Shown: one piece after another, positions 1-8,056 of the stretch
How the letters are laid out: each line of letters opens with the position of its first letter
Numbering within the stretch: position 1 is the stretch's first letter
Assembly: GCF_038452265.1 (NCBI RefSeq)
Contig: NZ_CP151843.1
Span: 620,001-684,000, forward strand
Length of the DNA stretch: 64,000 nucleotides
Origin: Vibrio diazotrophicus
GTDB lineage: Bacteria > Pseudomonadota > Gammaproteobacteria > Enterobacterales > Vibrionaceae
Direction of reading: 5' to 3'
The notes under the pieces: generated by a model
Told to the model about the DNA's origin: nothing
The model's database searches: none
The model's input: the letters and a program-made list of their open reading frames with translations, nothing else
Position numbers and translations under genes: made by a program

Positions 1-791
1 CAGATTCCGTTGTAGATAAAGGCACACAAATGCCTGAAGGCTATGCGCTTGCAGTAAAAGATCTGACATTTGATTACCCAGACACCAATCAAAGCACACT
101 GAAAAACCTATCACTCAATGTCGAGCAAAATCGAGTGCTTGGTGTTACGGGAGCAACCGGTTCAGGGAAATCGACTCTGCTTCATCTGTTAATGCGTTAT
201 TGGGAATCTACCCAAGGGGATATTTCAGTTTCTGGTGTTTCGATAGCTGATATTCCTTTGGCGAAGTTACGCGGTCTGTATGCCTACGTCCCACAGGATG
301 CTTTCCTGTTCAGTATGACCATCATGGAGAACATCCGTATTGGGATGCCAAACGCGACCGATGAAGACGTCTATCACGCGGCGAAACTGGCTGCGATTCA
401 CGATGACATACTTCAGTTCCGTGACAGTTATCAGACCCTTGTGGGAGAACGAGGCGTCACACTCTCCGGAGGCCAACGACAACGTATTTCGATTGCCCGA
501 GCTTTAATTAGCCAAGCGCCGATTTTGGTGTTGGATGATGCCCTGTCCGCCGTTGATATTAAAACTGAAAAACTCATCATTAAGCACCTTCAACAACGCA
601 GAGAACAAACCGTTGTTGTGGTCAGTCATCGCCTGTCTGCCATTGAACACGCAGATGAGATTATTGTACTTTCTCATGGCGAAATCATTGAACGCGGTAA
701 ACATCATCAGCTTATTAGCCTTGATGGTTGGTATTCACGCATGGCGGCTTATCAACAGATGGAGCAGGCTTTGGAGGAAGAGCTGATATGA
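1..791 (+). CDS. mdlA: ABC exporter subunit MdlA (C-terminal part, cut by window start)
   Basis: The reading frame is open from base 3, so the visible 263 residues are the end of a longer protein. They form the ATP-binding domain of an exporter half-transporter: Walker A GATGSGKST at about nt 150-176, Q-loop in YVPQD, signature LSGGQRQRISIARAL, Walker B ILVLDDALSAVD and switch histidine in VVVSHRL. The Walker B run ends in DD instead of DE, so the catalytic glutamate is replaced by aspartate, as is common in one half of heterodimeric exporters. The stop overlaps the start of the next exporter gene by four bases (ATGA), which suggests translational coupling to a partner subunit. The pairing and order match E. 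coli mdlA-mdlB. The exported substrate is not known from the sequence. Confidence 0.78.
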   Translation, partial: DSVVDKGTQMPEGYALAVKDLTFDYPDTNQSTLKNLSLNVEQNRVLGVTGATGSGKSTLLHLLMRYWESTQGDISVSGVSIADIPLAKLRGLYAYVPQDAFLFSMTIMENIRIGMPNATDEDVYHAAKLAAIHDDILQFRDSYQTLVGERGVTLSGGQRQRISIARALISQAPILVLDDALSAVDIKTEKLIIKHLQQRREQTVVVVSHRLSAIEHADEIIVLSHGEIIERGKHHQLISLDGWYSRMAAYQQMEQALEEELI

Positions 792-2572
792 GCAAGGCAA
801 ACACAATGAAAGACAAAAACAGCTCAGGCTCAATAAAGCTCCTGATGAGCTATGTATTCGCTGAAAAAGCACTGTTTATAAAAACCTTGTTACTGGTGGT
901 GCTCGCGACCGGTTTTGACGTGCTTGGCCCTATGCTGAGCAAAGTGTTCATCGATGAATTCGTGATGCAGAATCACTACCCTGTTTGGCCAGTGGTTGGC
1001 GTTATCGCTCTGTTCATCATTTCTGTGTTATTGGGCACCTACTTAAAATATCAACAGACCCTGCGTTTTTTAGATATTGCGCTTAATGCGGTGTTAGACA
1101 TACGTAAGCGATTGTTTAAACACGTGTTGACCTTGCCTGTGGCGTTTTTCGACTACTCACGTACAGGTCAGCTGGTGAGCCGACTTACCAACGACACCGA
1201 ATCAATCAAAGATATCTATGTGCAGTTCTTATCGAATATCTTAGCCAACTTGGTTTTGCTGATTGGTATCTTGACCGCTATGGCAATACTGGATTTGCAA
1301 TTGATGCTGGTGGCTCTGGCGTTGATACCTGCGGTTGTGAGCTTAATTTACCTCTATCAGAAATTCAGTGTTAAAGCGGTGACGCAAAGCCGTCAGCTAC
1401 GCTCTGATATTAACTCGACCATGAACGAGTCGATCAGCGGTATGACGGTGATTCAAGCCACCAACCAACAGCAAAATAAACAGCAGCAGTTCGAACAGAT
1501 TAACAGCCAGTATTACGATACACGTTTAAAAGCGGTAATTGTCGGCTCAATGTTGCTTCGCCCTGCGATTAACTTGTTAAGCATCCTGATCTTAGCTGGC
1601 GTGGTGTGGTTCTTTGGCTTGCAAGTAGTAGAAGGCGTGGCCGAAGTCGGTGTTCTATACGCTTACTTAAGTTACTTAGGGCGCTTTACTGAACCTCTGG
1701 TCGAGATTACTCAGCGCTTCAGCCTTTATCAGCAGGCAGTCGTCGCTGGTGATCGTGTGTACGAGTTGCTGCAAGAGCCTTCTTCAGAACAAAAAGAAGT
1801 ACGCTGGAATCACATTGAACAAGGTGATTTAAGTATTGAAAACCTGACGTTCAGTTACCAAGCAGACAAGCCGGTGCTGCACAATATCAATGCCACCGTT
1901 GAGTCAGGAAAGTTCTTCGCTATTGTCGGCCATACGGGCAGTGGTAAATCAACGTTACTCAGCCTGCTGCTTAACTTCTATCAGTCGCAGTCAGGTTCAA
2001 TCAAGATTGACGGGCATGAACTAAACCAATATGCCCCCAAAACACTGCGCCAGTTGATTGGCTTTATCCCACAAGAGCCTTTTGTTCAGGCAACAACAGT
2101 GTTTGATAACATCGATATGGGTAGAAATTTGAGCCAAGAAGCTGTGGAACTGGCCGCCAAACAGGCACATTTGCACGATGTCATCATGCAAATGACTGAC
2201 GGCTATCAAACTCAGTTAGGTGAAGGCGGATTAAGACTATCTACCGGACAAAGACAGCAGCTGATCATTGCTCGTGCGTTAGCCGGTTCACCAAAGATTT
2301 TGCTGCTCGATGAAGCAACAGCCAACATCGACAGCGAAACAGAACAAATCGTACAGCGAGCGTTAAACGAGTTAAGAGGTAAAGTCACGTTGATCGTTGT
2401 TGCGCACCGTCTGTCTACCATCCATCACGCTGACCGTATTTTGGTGCTGGATAAAGGGCATCTTATCGAACAAGGTAATCATCATCAGTTGATGCAAGTC
2501 GATCACGGGCGCTACAAAGCCATGTACCAACTTCAGCAGCAAGAACGAATGATTGCCGAAGCGGAACGATAA
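788..2572 (+). CDS. mdlB: ABC exporter subunit MdlB (ATP-binding/permease)
   Basis: This 594-residue half-transporter has an N-terminal six-helix ABC membrane domain (about residues 30-310) and a C-terminal ATPase domain from about residue 340. The ATPase carries Walker A GHTGSGKST, a slightly altered signature LSTGQRQQLIIARAL, Walker B ILLLDEATANID with the catalytic glutamate, and the H-loop VVAHRLS. I chose the ATG at 788 because it overlaps the mdlA stop in an ATGA junction and gives the usual family length. A frame extending to 728 would bury the start deep inside mdlA. With the degenerate MdlA site (DD), this subunit probably supplies the hydrolytically competent site of the heterodimer. 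A strong hairpin terminator follows at 2578-2608. Confidence 0.8.
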   Translation: MSKANTMKDKNSSGSIKLLMSYVFAEKALFIKTLLLVVLATGFDVLGPMLSKVFIDEFVMQNHYPVWPVVGVIALFIISVLLGTYLKYQQTLRFLDIALNAVLDIRKRLFKHVLTLPVAFFDYSRTGQLVSRLTNDTESIKDIYVQFLSNILANLVLLIGILTAMAILDLQLMLVALALIPAVVSLIYLYQKFSVKAVTQSRQLRSDINSTMNESISGMTVIQATNQQQNKQQQFEQINSQYYDTRLKAVIVGSMLLRPAINLLSILILAGVVWFFGLQVVEGVAEVGVLYAYLSYLGRFTEPLVEITQRFSLYQQAVVAGDRVYELLQEPSSEQKEVRWNHIEQGDLSIENLTFSYQADKPVLHNINATVESGKFFAIVGHTGSGKSTLLSLLLNFYQSQSGSIKIDGHELNQYAPKTLRQLIGFIPQEPFVQATTVFDNIDMGRNLSQEAVELAAKQAHLHDVIMQMTDGYQTQLGEGGLRLSTGQRQQLIIARALAGSPKILLLDEATANIDSETEQIVQRALNELRGKVTLIVVAHRLSTIHHADRILVLDKGHLIEQGNHHQLMQVDHGRYKAMYQLQQQERMIAEAER

Positions 2573-2577
2573 GAGAA

Positions 2578-2608
2578 AAGAGTGGCTAATTAGCCACTCT
2601 TGTTTTTT
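2578..2608 (+). terminator. Rho-independent terminator of mdlAB
   Basis: Arms AAGAGTGGCT (2578-2587) and AGCCACTCTT (2592-2601) pair perfectly around a four-base AATT loop and are followed by GTTTTTTC. It lies six bases after the mdlB stop. Confidence 0.9.
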
Positions 2609-2990
2609 CGAAATAGATAATGCGACCACATATGTGACATTGTAACTAAATACTCTAGTGCTATCGCTTAAAATACCCGTTTCAGTTCAAGCTGAAAGAA
2701 AATTTGCACCGATTTCTTAACACTCATTCGCCTGCCCCACTTGAAAAATTGCCTAATCATCCACAAATAGTCACAGTACTGTGTAAACAACTGGCATTGC
2801 AAAATACAGATAGCTCTTCGCTGATTAGCTTTAATACATAAATATCAATGAATTAACAATGTAGGTTATTGAGCACAAGTCACCGATGTTAATTGCAGCT
2901 TGATTAAATAGAATTGCCTAATATTCTTACACTATTTGCTTGTTCACAAATCTAGCAACAGCAGTTCGCAAATGGCTAAAAGGAAACACC
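2609..2990. other. Non-coding gap before the AraC gene
   Basis: About 380 AT-rich bases between the mdlAB terminator and the AraC-type gene. I see no convincing gene, repeat or recognised operator. It presumably carries the promoter of the downstream regulator. Confidence 0.5.
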
Positions 2991-3908
2991 ATGAGTCGTA
3001 CAACACCTGTCTCCGACACTCACTCAAAATTAGGTAGCTTGATCGAAAAATGGACGAGAACGAGTAACCAGTTTGGCAATGACACAGGCATTCCGGGGCT
3101 GAGGTTAAGCCGCTGGGAAGCCCCAACCCCGCCCACCAGTTACACTCATAATGCGAGTATCTGTCTGATTGCTCAGGGGAAAAAACAGGTTCTATTAGGT
3201 GGAGACAGCTTCATCTACGACGCCAACCATTTTTTGATTTCGTCAGTAAATCTTCCTATCACCGCCAACATTATGGAAGCGAGCAAAGAGAAGCCGTATC
3301 TAGGGCTAATCTTAGAATTGGATTTACAGGAAATTTCCCAACTGATTGTCGACAGTGACTATTCTGGTACCCAAAACAAAGAAGCACAAAAGGGCATTGC
3401 TGTCGGTACACTGTCGCAGCCACTGCTTGATGCTTTTGTCCGTTTGCTGTCTTTAATGGATGAGCCTGAGTCGATCAAAGTTCTCGCTCCAGTGATTAAA
3501 CGTGAGATTTTTTATCGACTTCTGATGAGTGAGCAAGGTTCGAGGCTTAACCAAATCGTTACCGACGGCAGTCACAGCCATCAAATTTCAAAAGCCATCG
3601 AATGGCTGAAAAACAACTTTGTGAAACCGCTTAGCGTGGGAGAACTTGCCGCTTACAGTGGCATGAGCAAATCGGCTTTTTATACACACTTCCGCTCTAT
3701 GACGTCTATGACCCCACTTCAGTTTCAGAAGAAACTGCGTTTAGGTGAAGCAAGGCGTTTGATGCTAACAGAGAATCTTGATGCAATGGAGACGACCTTT
3801 AAAGTGGGTTATGAGAGCCCTTCTCAATTCAGTCGCGAATACAGCCGTTTATTTGGATCTCCACCGTCAAAAGACATCAAAGCATTACGCGAAGCCAACA
3901 TGGTTTAA
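2991..3908 (+). CDS. AraC-family regulator with AraC_N domain (YqhC-like)
   Basis: This 305-residue protein has an N-terminal AraC_N-type ligand/cupin domain (about residues 30-190; the segment NASICLIAQGKKQVLLG is typical) and a C-terminal double helix-turn-helix AraC domain (about 200-300, with LSVGELAAYSGMSKSAFYTHFR and VGYESPSQFSREYSRLFG). The ATG at 2991 follows AAAGGAAACACC, a good ribosome-binding site. In-frame start options further upstream have none. The next gene in the same direction is an iron-dependent alcohol dehydrogenase. In E. coli the AraC_N protein YqhC activates the aldehyde reductase gene yqhD, so I infer an aldehyde- or electrophile-responsive activator of its neighbour. 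The inducer is unknown. Confidence 0.8.
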   Translation: MSRTTPVSDTHSKLGSLIEKWTRTSNQFGNDTGIPGLRLSRWEAPTPPTSYTHNASICLIAQGKKQVLLGGDSFIYDANHFLISSVNLPITANIMEASKEKPYLGLILELDLQEISQLIVDSDYSGTQNKEAQKGIAVGTLSQPLLDAFVRLLSLMDEPESIKVLAPVIKREIFYRLLMSEQGSRLNQIVTDGSHSHQISKAIEWLKNNFVKPLSVGELAAYSGMSKSAFYTHFRSMTSMTPLQFQKKLRLGEARRLMLTENLDAMETTFKVGYESPSQFSREYSRLFGSPPSKDIKALREANMV

Positions 3909-4108
3909 CGACAATATTTTCTTCTGTGGAGCGAATTTTTGGAAGAATAGGCAAAACAAAGAGAGGATCTGACATTCATAGGTAACCGTTCTGTATATAA
4001 AATATCTCTTATACTAAACGTCATCTGCTTTTGAAATGTGGATGTATAACTCGGTTAGCGTCAGGCTTTGCCGACACGCGAACTGTAACTCTCAAGAAGG
4101 GTGTGACA

Positions 4109-5278
4109 ATGCAATTAGATTTCTCTTACTACAACCCAACAACCATTCATTTTGGTAAAGACTCACTGGCGAAATTAGACAGTGAACTGCCGAAGTTCGG
4201 CGACACTGTTATGCTGGTTTATGGTCGCAATGCGATCAAATCAAACGGTTTGTACGACAAAGTTATCGCTAGCCTGAATGCTGCCGGTAAGAAAGTTGTT
4301 GAGCTTTCTGGTGTAATGCCAAACCCAACTTACAGCAAAATGATGGAAGGTGTTGAGCTTGTGCGTGAACACAAGGTTGACCTGATTCTGGCAGTAGGTG
4401 GTGGCTCAGTAGTTGACTGTGCAAAAGGTATTTCAGTCGCGGCATGCTGCACTGACCAAGACCCGTTCCAAAAATACTGGATTGAGTGGCAAGACGTTTC
4501 TAACGAAGTGGTACCTGTTGCTTCAATTCTGACTATGGTCGGTACTGGTTCAGAAATGAATGGTGGTTCGGTTATTACTCACGAAGAGAGCAAAACCAAA
4601 GCGGGTCGTGTGTTCCCACCTATCGCATATCCTAAGTTTTCTATTTTGAACCCAGAGTACACCTTCACGGTTTCAGAATACCAAATGGTGAGTGGCGTAT
4701 TCGATACCATGTCGCACCTAATGGAGCAGTACTTCTCTGACCAAGGTGCAAACACCACCGACTACGTCATCGAAAGCTTGCTGAAGTCTTCTATCGATAA
4801 CCTACGTGTTGCGCTTAAAAATCCTCAGGATTACGAAGCTCGCAGTAACATCATGTGGAACGCAACCTTGGCACTCAATACAGTAACAGGTCTTTCTAAG
4901 ACTCAAGACTGGCAAGTTCATATGATTGAACACCAGTTAGGTGCTTACACTGACTGTGCTCACGGTATGGGGCTGGCGGCGGTTTCTCTTCCTTACTATC
5001 GCCTAATCTACAAATTTGGTCTGGATAAGTTTGTACGTTACGCAACTCAGGTTTGGGGTGTTTCAGCAGAAGGCAAAACCAAAGAGCAAATCGCACTTGA
5101 AGGTATTGATGCATTAGAAGCATTCACAAAAGAGTGTGGCATCGTAACGTCACTTGAAGAACTCGGTGCAACCAAAGAGATGCTGCCAAAGATCGCAGAA
5201 TCTACCGTTATTCTAGGTAATGGCTACAAAAAGCTGACAACAGAAGAAGTACTGAACATTCTGGAAGAGTGTTACTAA
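4109..5278 (+). CDS. Iron-dependent alcohol dehydrogenase / aldehyde reductase (YqhD/BDH type)
   Basis: The 389-residue product belongs to the group III, iron-containing alcohol dehydrogenases. The nucleotide-binding motif GGGSVVD is at residues 97-103. The metal ligands expected for the family are D199 and H203 (in FDTMSH), H271 (in VHMIEH) and H285 (in CAHG). Family members reduce aldehydes, including butanal, glyoxal and lipid-peroxidation products, with NAD(P)H. I set the start at 4109 after an AAGAAGGGTG ribosome-binding site. An in-frame 26-residue extension upstream lacks one and looks non-coding. The neighbouring AraC_N regulator supports induction by reactive aldehydes or alcohols. 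Cofactor preference and physiological substrate cannot be read directly. Confidence 0.85.
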   Translation: MQLDFSYYNPTTIHFGKDSLAKLDSELPKFGDTVMLVYGRNAIKSNGLYDKVIASLNAAGKKVVELSGVMPNPTYSKMMEGVELVREHKVDLILAVGGGSVVDCAKGISVAACCTDQDPFQKYWIEWQDVSNEVVPVASILTMVGTGSEMNGGSVITHEESKTKAGRVFPPIAYPKFSILNPEYTFTVSEYQMVSGVFDTMSHLMEQYFSDQGANTTDYVIESLLKSSIDNLRVALKNPQDYEARSNIMWNATLALNTVTGLSKTQDWQVHMIEHQLGAYTDCAHGMGLAAVSLPYYRLIYKFGLDKFVRYATQVWGVSAEGKTKEQIALEGIDALEAFTKECGIVTSLEELGATKEMLPKIAESTVILGNGYKKLTTEEVLNILEECY

Positions 5279-5305
5279 CTCTCCTTTTGTTCATTGTTGA
5301 TAGAC

Positions 5306-5334
5306 AAAAACGCCAGCATTGCTGGCGTTTTTTT
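5306..5334 (+). terminator. Bidirectional terminator between convergent genes
   Basis: Arms CGCCAGC (5311-5317) and GCTGGCG (5321-5327) have an A-run on the left and seven Ts on the right. It can therefore end the dehydrogenase transcript on the plus strand and the NmrA-like gene on the minus strand. Confidence 0.9.
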
Positions 5335-5345
5335 ATCACCTTTAA

Positions 5346-6179
5346 TTATGCAAGATCCGCTAAATGATCTTTGATATAGGTGTCTAAACTACGCGCTGGC
5401 TTACCAGTTAACACTTGTACCGCGTCGCTTACACCCGCAGTCCAACCTTCGCGAACCGGATAGAATATTGAAGTCAAAAATTCTGCGTAATCCGCTGGTA
5501 CACCAACCCCTTTCAGCATGTCGCAAAACGCGCCATCTTCCATAGCTTGATACTGCACAGGCTTACCTAACGCGGCACTGATTTTTGCTGCTGCTTCTGC
5601 ATAGCTGAAAGCTTCCGGACCAGTTAGATTGAACGCTTGATTGTCGAATTTATCTGTGGTCAAAACTGCCGCCGCACTTTCAGCGATATCGCGCACATCA
5701 ATAAAGCTCGACTTACCCTCTGCTGCTGGAACGGCAATCACACCTTGGTCAATACCTGCTTTCCAGTACGTATGGAAGTTATCTGAAAACCAGTTCGGAC
5801 GAAGAATAACGTAAGGAACACCTGAGTTTTCCAGTGCAATTTCAACCTGACGATATGGAATAGAATCATCAGCATCCACGCCTAACACACTTTGGAAAAC
5901 CACTTTAACATTGCGCGCTGCCGCAGCTTCGATGACTGGAATTAACAGTGCTTTAGATTCCACATAACCGCCCGCAAGCATGACGTATGCTCGGTCAACA
6001 CCGTCAAAGGCTGACTCAAATGTTGAAGGATCAGTGTAATCAAACACCACACCTTCTGCTGCTCCGAACGATTTTCCACTGCGTGACGCAGCTTTCACTT
6101 GCTCACCCTTTGCCAATAATGCTTCTACTAAAGGGCGACCAACATTACCGGATGCGCCTAAGACCAATACTTTACTCAT
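5346..6179 (-). CDS. NmrA-like NAD(P)-binding oxidoreductase (atypical SDR, QorB-like)
   Basis: This 277-residue Rossmann-fold protein opens with VLVLGASGNVGRPLVEAL, the GxxGxxG dinucleotide motif of NmrA/TMR-type atypical short-chain dehydrogenases. Further family landmarks are VVFQSVLGV, PYVILRPNWFSDN and the late segment NLTGPEAFSYAEAA. The active-site Tyr-x-x-x-Lys of classical SDRs is not evident, as expected for this subgroup. The start has a clear TTAGGAGAT site. It is divergently transcribed from an HxlR regulator, the same pairing as E. coli qorB (ytfG) with ytfH. By analogy it may be a quinone or electrophile reductase repressed by that neighbour. The substrate is unproven. Confidence 0.78.
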   Translation of the reverse strand: MSKVLVLGASGNVGRPLVEALLAKGEQVKAASRSGKSFGAAEGVVFDYTDPSTFESAFDGVDRAYVMLAGGYVESKALLIPVIEAAAARNVKVVFQSVLGVDADDSIPYRQVEIALENSGVPYVILRPNWFSDNFHTYWKAGIDQGVIAVPAAEGKSSFIDVRDIAESAAAVLTTDKFDNQAFNLTGPEAFSYAEAAAKISAALGKPVQYQAMEDGAFCDMLKGVGVPADYAEFLTSIFYPVREGWTAGVSDAVQVLTGKPARSLDTYIKDHLADLA

Positions 6180-6333
6180 TTCTAATCTCCTAAGTATATT
6201 TAAGATACTATGTGGTTGAAGGATACTTGCTGATTAATCTATACTCTTCAAACCGAGTTGTGAAGAAGGCACTTTTTGGTAACAAGGTAACTTTGAAGTA
6301 ACCATCCTGTAGTATGAGCATAGAGGATAAATC

Positions 6334-6705
6334 GTGGATTTAGCGTATGACGTTTATGAAAACCGCTGCCCGACGCGAGCAGTTTTGGATCGCATTGCGG
6401 ACAAATGGGCAATGCTCATCTTAGATAAACTGAGCCATGAACCGGTTCGGTTTAATCACTTAAAGCGAGATATCAAAGGCATATCTCAAAAGGTGCTATC
6501 GCAAACGTTGAAGAAATTAGAGCGGGATGGATTAGTCACAAGAACTGTCTTCCCAACGGTTCCAGTTACGGTTGAATATGCGTTGACCCCATTGGGAGGC
6601 ACACTCACCGAAGCTGTCGCGGCACTTGCCCACTGGGCAGAGAAAAACATGGATGCCGTGATCACCGCTCAAGAGAACTATGACGCAAAACTGGCAGAAA
6701 GCTAA
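6334..6705 (+). CDS. HxlR-family transcriptional regulator, single redox-type cysteine
   Basis: This 123-residue winged-helix protein of the HxlR/DUF24 family has motifs DRIADKWAMLILDKL and KGISQKVLSQTLKKLERDGLVTR. Its only cysteine is C12, in ENRCPTRAVLD. That is the conserved N-terminal cysteine that family members such as YodB and QorR use to sense quinones, diamide or aldehydes. Translation starts at GTG 6334, because the AGAGGAT site at 6322-6328 is correctly spaced for it and no ATG lies in frame. It is divergent from a NmrA-like reductase that is its likely target. The roughly 150-bp gap between them probably holds both promoters and the operator. Confidence 0.85.
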   Translation: MDLAYDVYENRCPTRAVLDRIADKWAMLILDKLSHEPVRFNHLKRDIKGISQKVLSQTLKKLERDGLVTRTVFPTVPVTVEYALTPLGGTLTEAVAALAHWAEKNMDAVITAQENYDAKLAES

Positions 6706-6770
6706 ATCAGCCAGCAGCGGGAAACATGTAAGAAGAATGTTGAACGTGAGTTCACTGTTGAGCTGATAAT

Positions 6771-6799
6771 AAAAAACACCACTGCGTTACACAGTGGTG
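6771..6799 (-). terminator. Terminator of the xylFGH transcript
   Basis: Read on the minus strand, CACCACTG (from 6799-6792) and CAGTGGTG (6784-6777) pair around a seven-base loop and are followed by six Ts (6776-6771). It lies about 85 bases after the xylH stop. Confidence 0.85.
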
Positions 6800-6835
6800 A
6801 TCCATATCTTAGGAAAAGTTAATCATGTCAGGAGC

Positions 6836-6872
6836 AGCAGTCCCTCATTGGGGGTGTGAGACTGCTTTTATT
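6836..6872 (+). terminator. Weak hairpin downstream of the HxlR gene
   Basis: Arms AGCAGTC (6836-6842) and GACTGCT (6860-6866) enclose 17 bases and precede TTTATTATT. It could be a weak plus-strand terminator, but it lies about 130 bases after the HxlR stop. Confidence 0.4.
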
Positions 6873-6883
6873 ATTAAAATATC

Positions 6884-8056
6884 TTAACGTTGTTTCTTCA
6901 TTGCGCTGTCCATCCAGACCGCGAGCAGCAACACACCACCTTTAACAATGTATTGCCAGAATGTCGGAACATCCATCATGCTCATACCGTTATCGAGTGA
7001 CGCCATGATAAACGCACCGATAACCGCACCAAACACAGTGCCCACACCACCAGCCATACTAGTGCCGCCGATAACACAAGCTGCGATAGCATCTAACTCA
7101 GCGATGTTCCCTGCTGAAGGTGAACCTGCGCCTAAACGAGAACTCAAAACCAACCCAGCAACTGCGACTAAGAAACCGTTCATCGCGTAAACCAGCAGCT
7201 TGGTACGTTCAACATTAATGCCGGATAAACGGCTCGCTTCAATGTTACCGCCAATGGCGTAAATGCGACGACCGAATCTCGATTTCGTTGCAATGAAAGA
7301 ACCGACAAGAACAAAGAAAGTCAGCAATAACACTGGTGTAGGTACGCCGCGGTATTCATTAAGAATAAAAATAACGGAAAGCACACCAAGACCAATTAAT
7401 GTATTTTTGACCAGAGATACTTGCATTGAAGGCACAGACAATTCGTACTTCTTACGCATAACATTGCGTTTTTTCTGCCACCCAAAGTAAACCGATAAGC
7501 AGCAAACGCCGGCAATAATACTCAACATGTTTGGCAAATAGCTTTGACCGATCACGCCCATCACTTCAGAAATCGGTGCCACTGTCGTACCGTTTGTAAT
7601 ACCGATTAAGATGCCCCTAAAAGCAAGATATCCGGCTAAGGTTACGATAAAAGAAGGTACTTTGCGGTATGCCACCCACCAGCCATTCCAAGCGCCCAAA
7701 ATTAAACCTGAGCAAAGTGTAATAAGAATGGTCACAGGTAGCGGTAAACCAAACCAGACATCGAGAATCGCAGCCAATCCACCAAGTAAGCCCATCATTG
7801 AACCGACCGACAGGTCAATTTCGCCACTGATAATGACAAAGACCATGCCTATCGCCAGTATTCCGGTGATCGCAGTTTGTCTGAACAGGTTGGAAATGTT
7901 TCGCGGCGTTAAGTAGCTCCAATCAGTCATGATGCTGAAAAAGATCATGATAAATACAATCGCTAATGCCATCACCAGCATCTGAAAGTTGCCACCTTTT
8001 AATCGACTTAGCAGGCTAGCGTTGGAGTCTTTAGTTAATTCTGTTGATTGTTCCAT
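6884..8056 (-). CDS. xylH: D-xylose ABC transporter permease XylH
   Basis: This 390-residue integral membrane protein of the CUT2 (ribose/xylose) ABC permease family has about ten hydrophobic segments. It carries the family signatures GEIDLSVGSMMGLLGG and AACVIGGTSMAGGVGTVFGAVIGAFI. Its length agrees with E. coli XylH. The ATG at 8056 is fused to the xylG stop as TGATG, so translation is coupled. A frame ten codons longer would overlap xylG and is less likely. It forms the inner-membrane channel for xylose delivered by XylF and powered by XylG. It is the last gene of the xylFGH operon, which ends at the hairpin at 6771-6799. Confidence 0.93.
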   Translation of the reverse strand: MEQSTELTKDSNASLLSRLKGGNFQMLVMALAIVFIMIFFSIMTDWSYLTPRNISNLFRQTAITGILAIGMVFVIISGEIDLSVGSMMGLLGGLAAILDVWFGLPLPVTILITLCSGLILGAWNGWWVAYRKVPSFIVTLAGYLAFRGILIGITNGTTVAPISEVMGVIGQSYLPNMLSIIAGVCCLSVYFGWQKKRNVMRKKYELSVPSMQVSLVKNTLIGLGVLSVIFILNEYRGVPTPVLLLTFFVLVGSFIATKSRFGRRIYAIGGNIEASRLSGINVERTKLLVYAMNGFLVAVAGLVLSSRLGAGSPSAGNIAELDAIAACVIGGTSMAGGVGTVFGAVIGAFIMASLDNGMSMMDVPTFWQYIVKGGVLLLAVWMDSAMKKQR

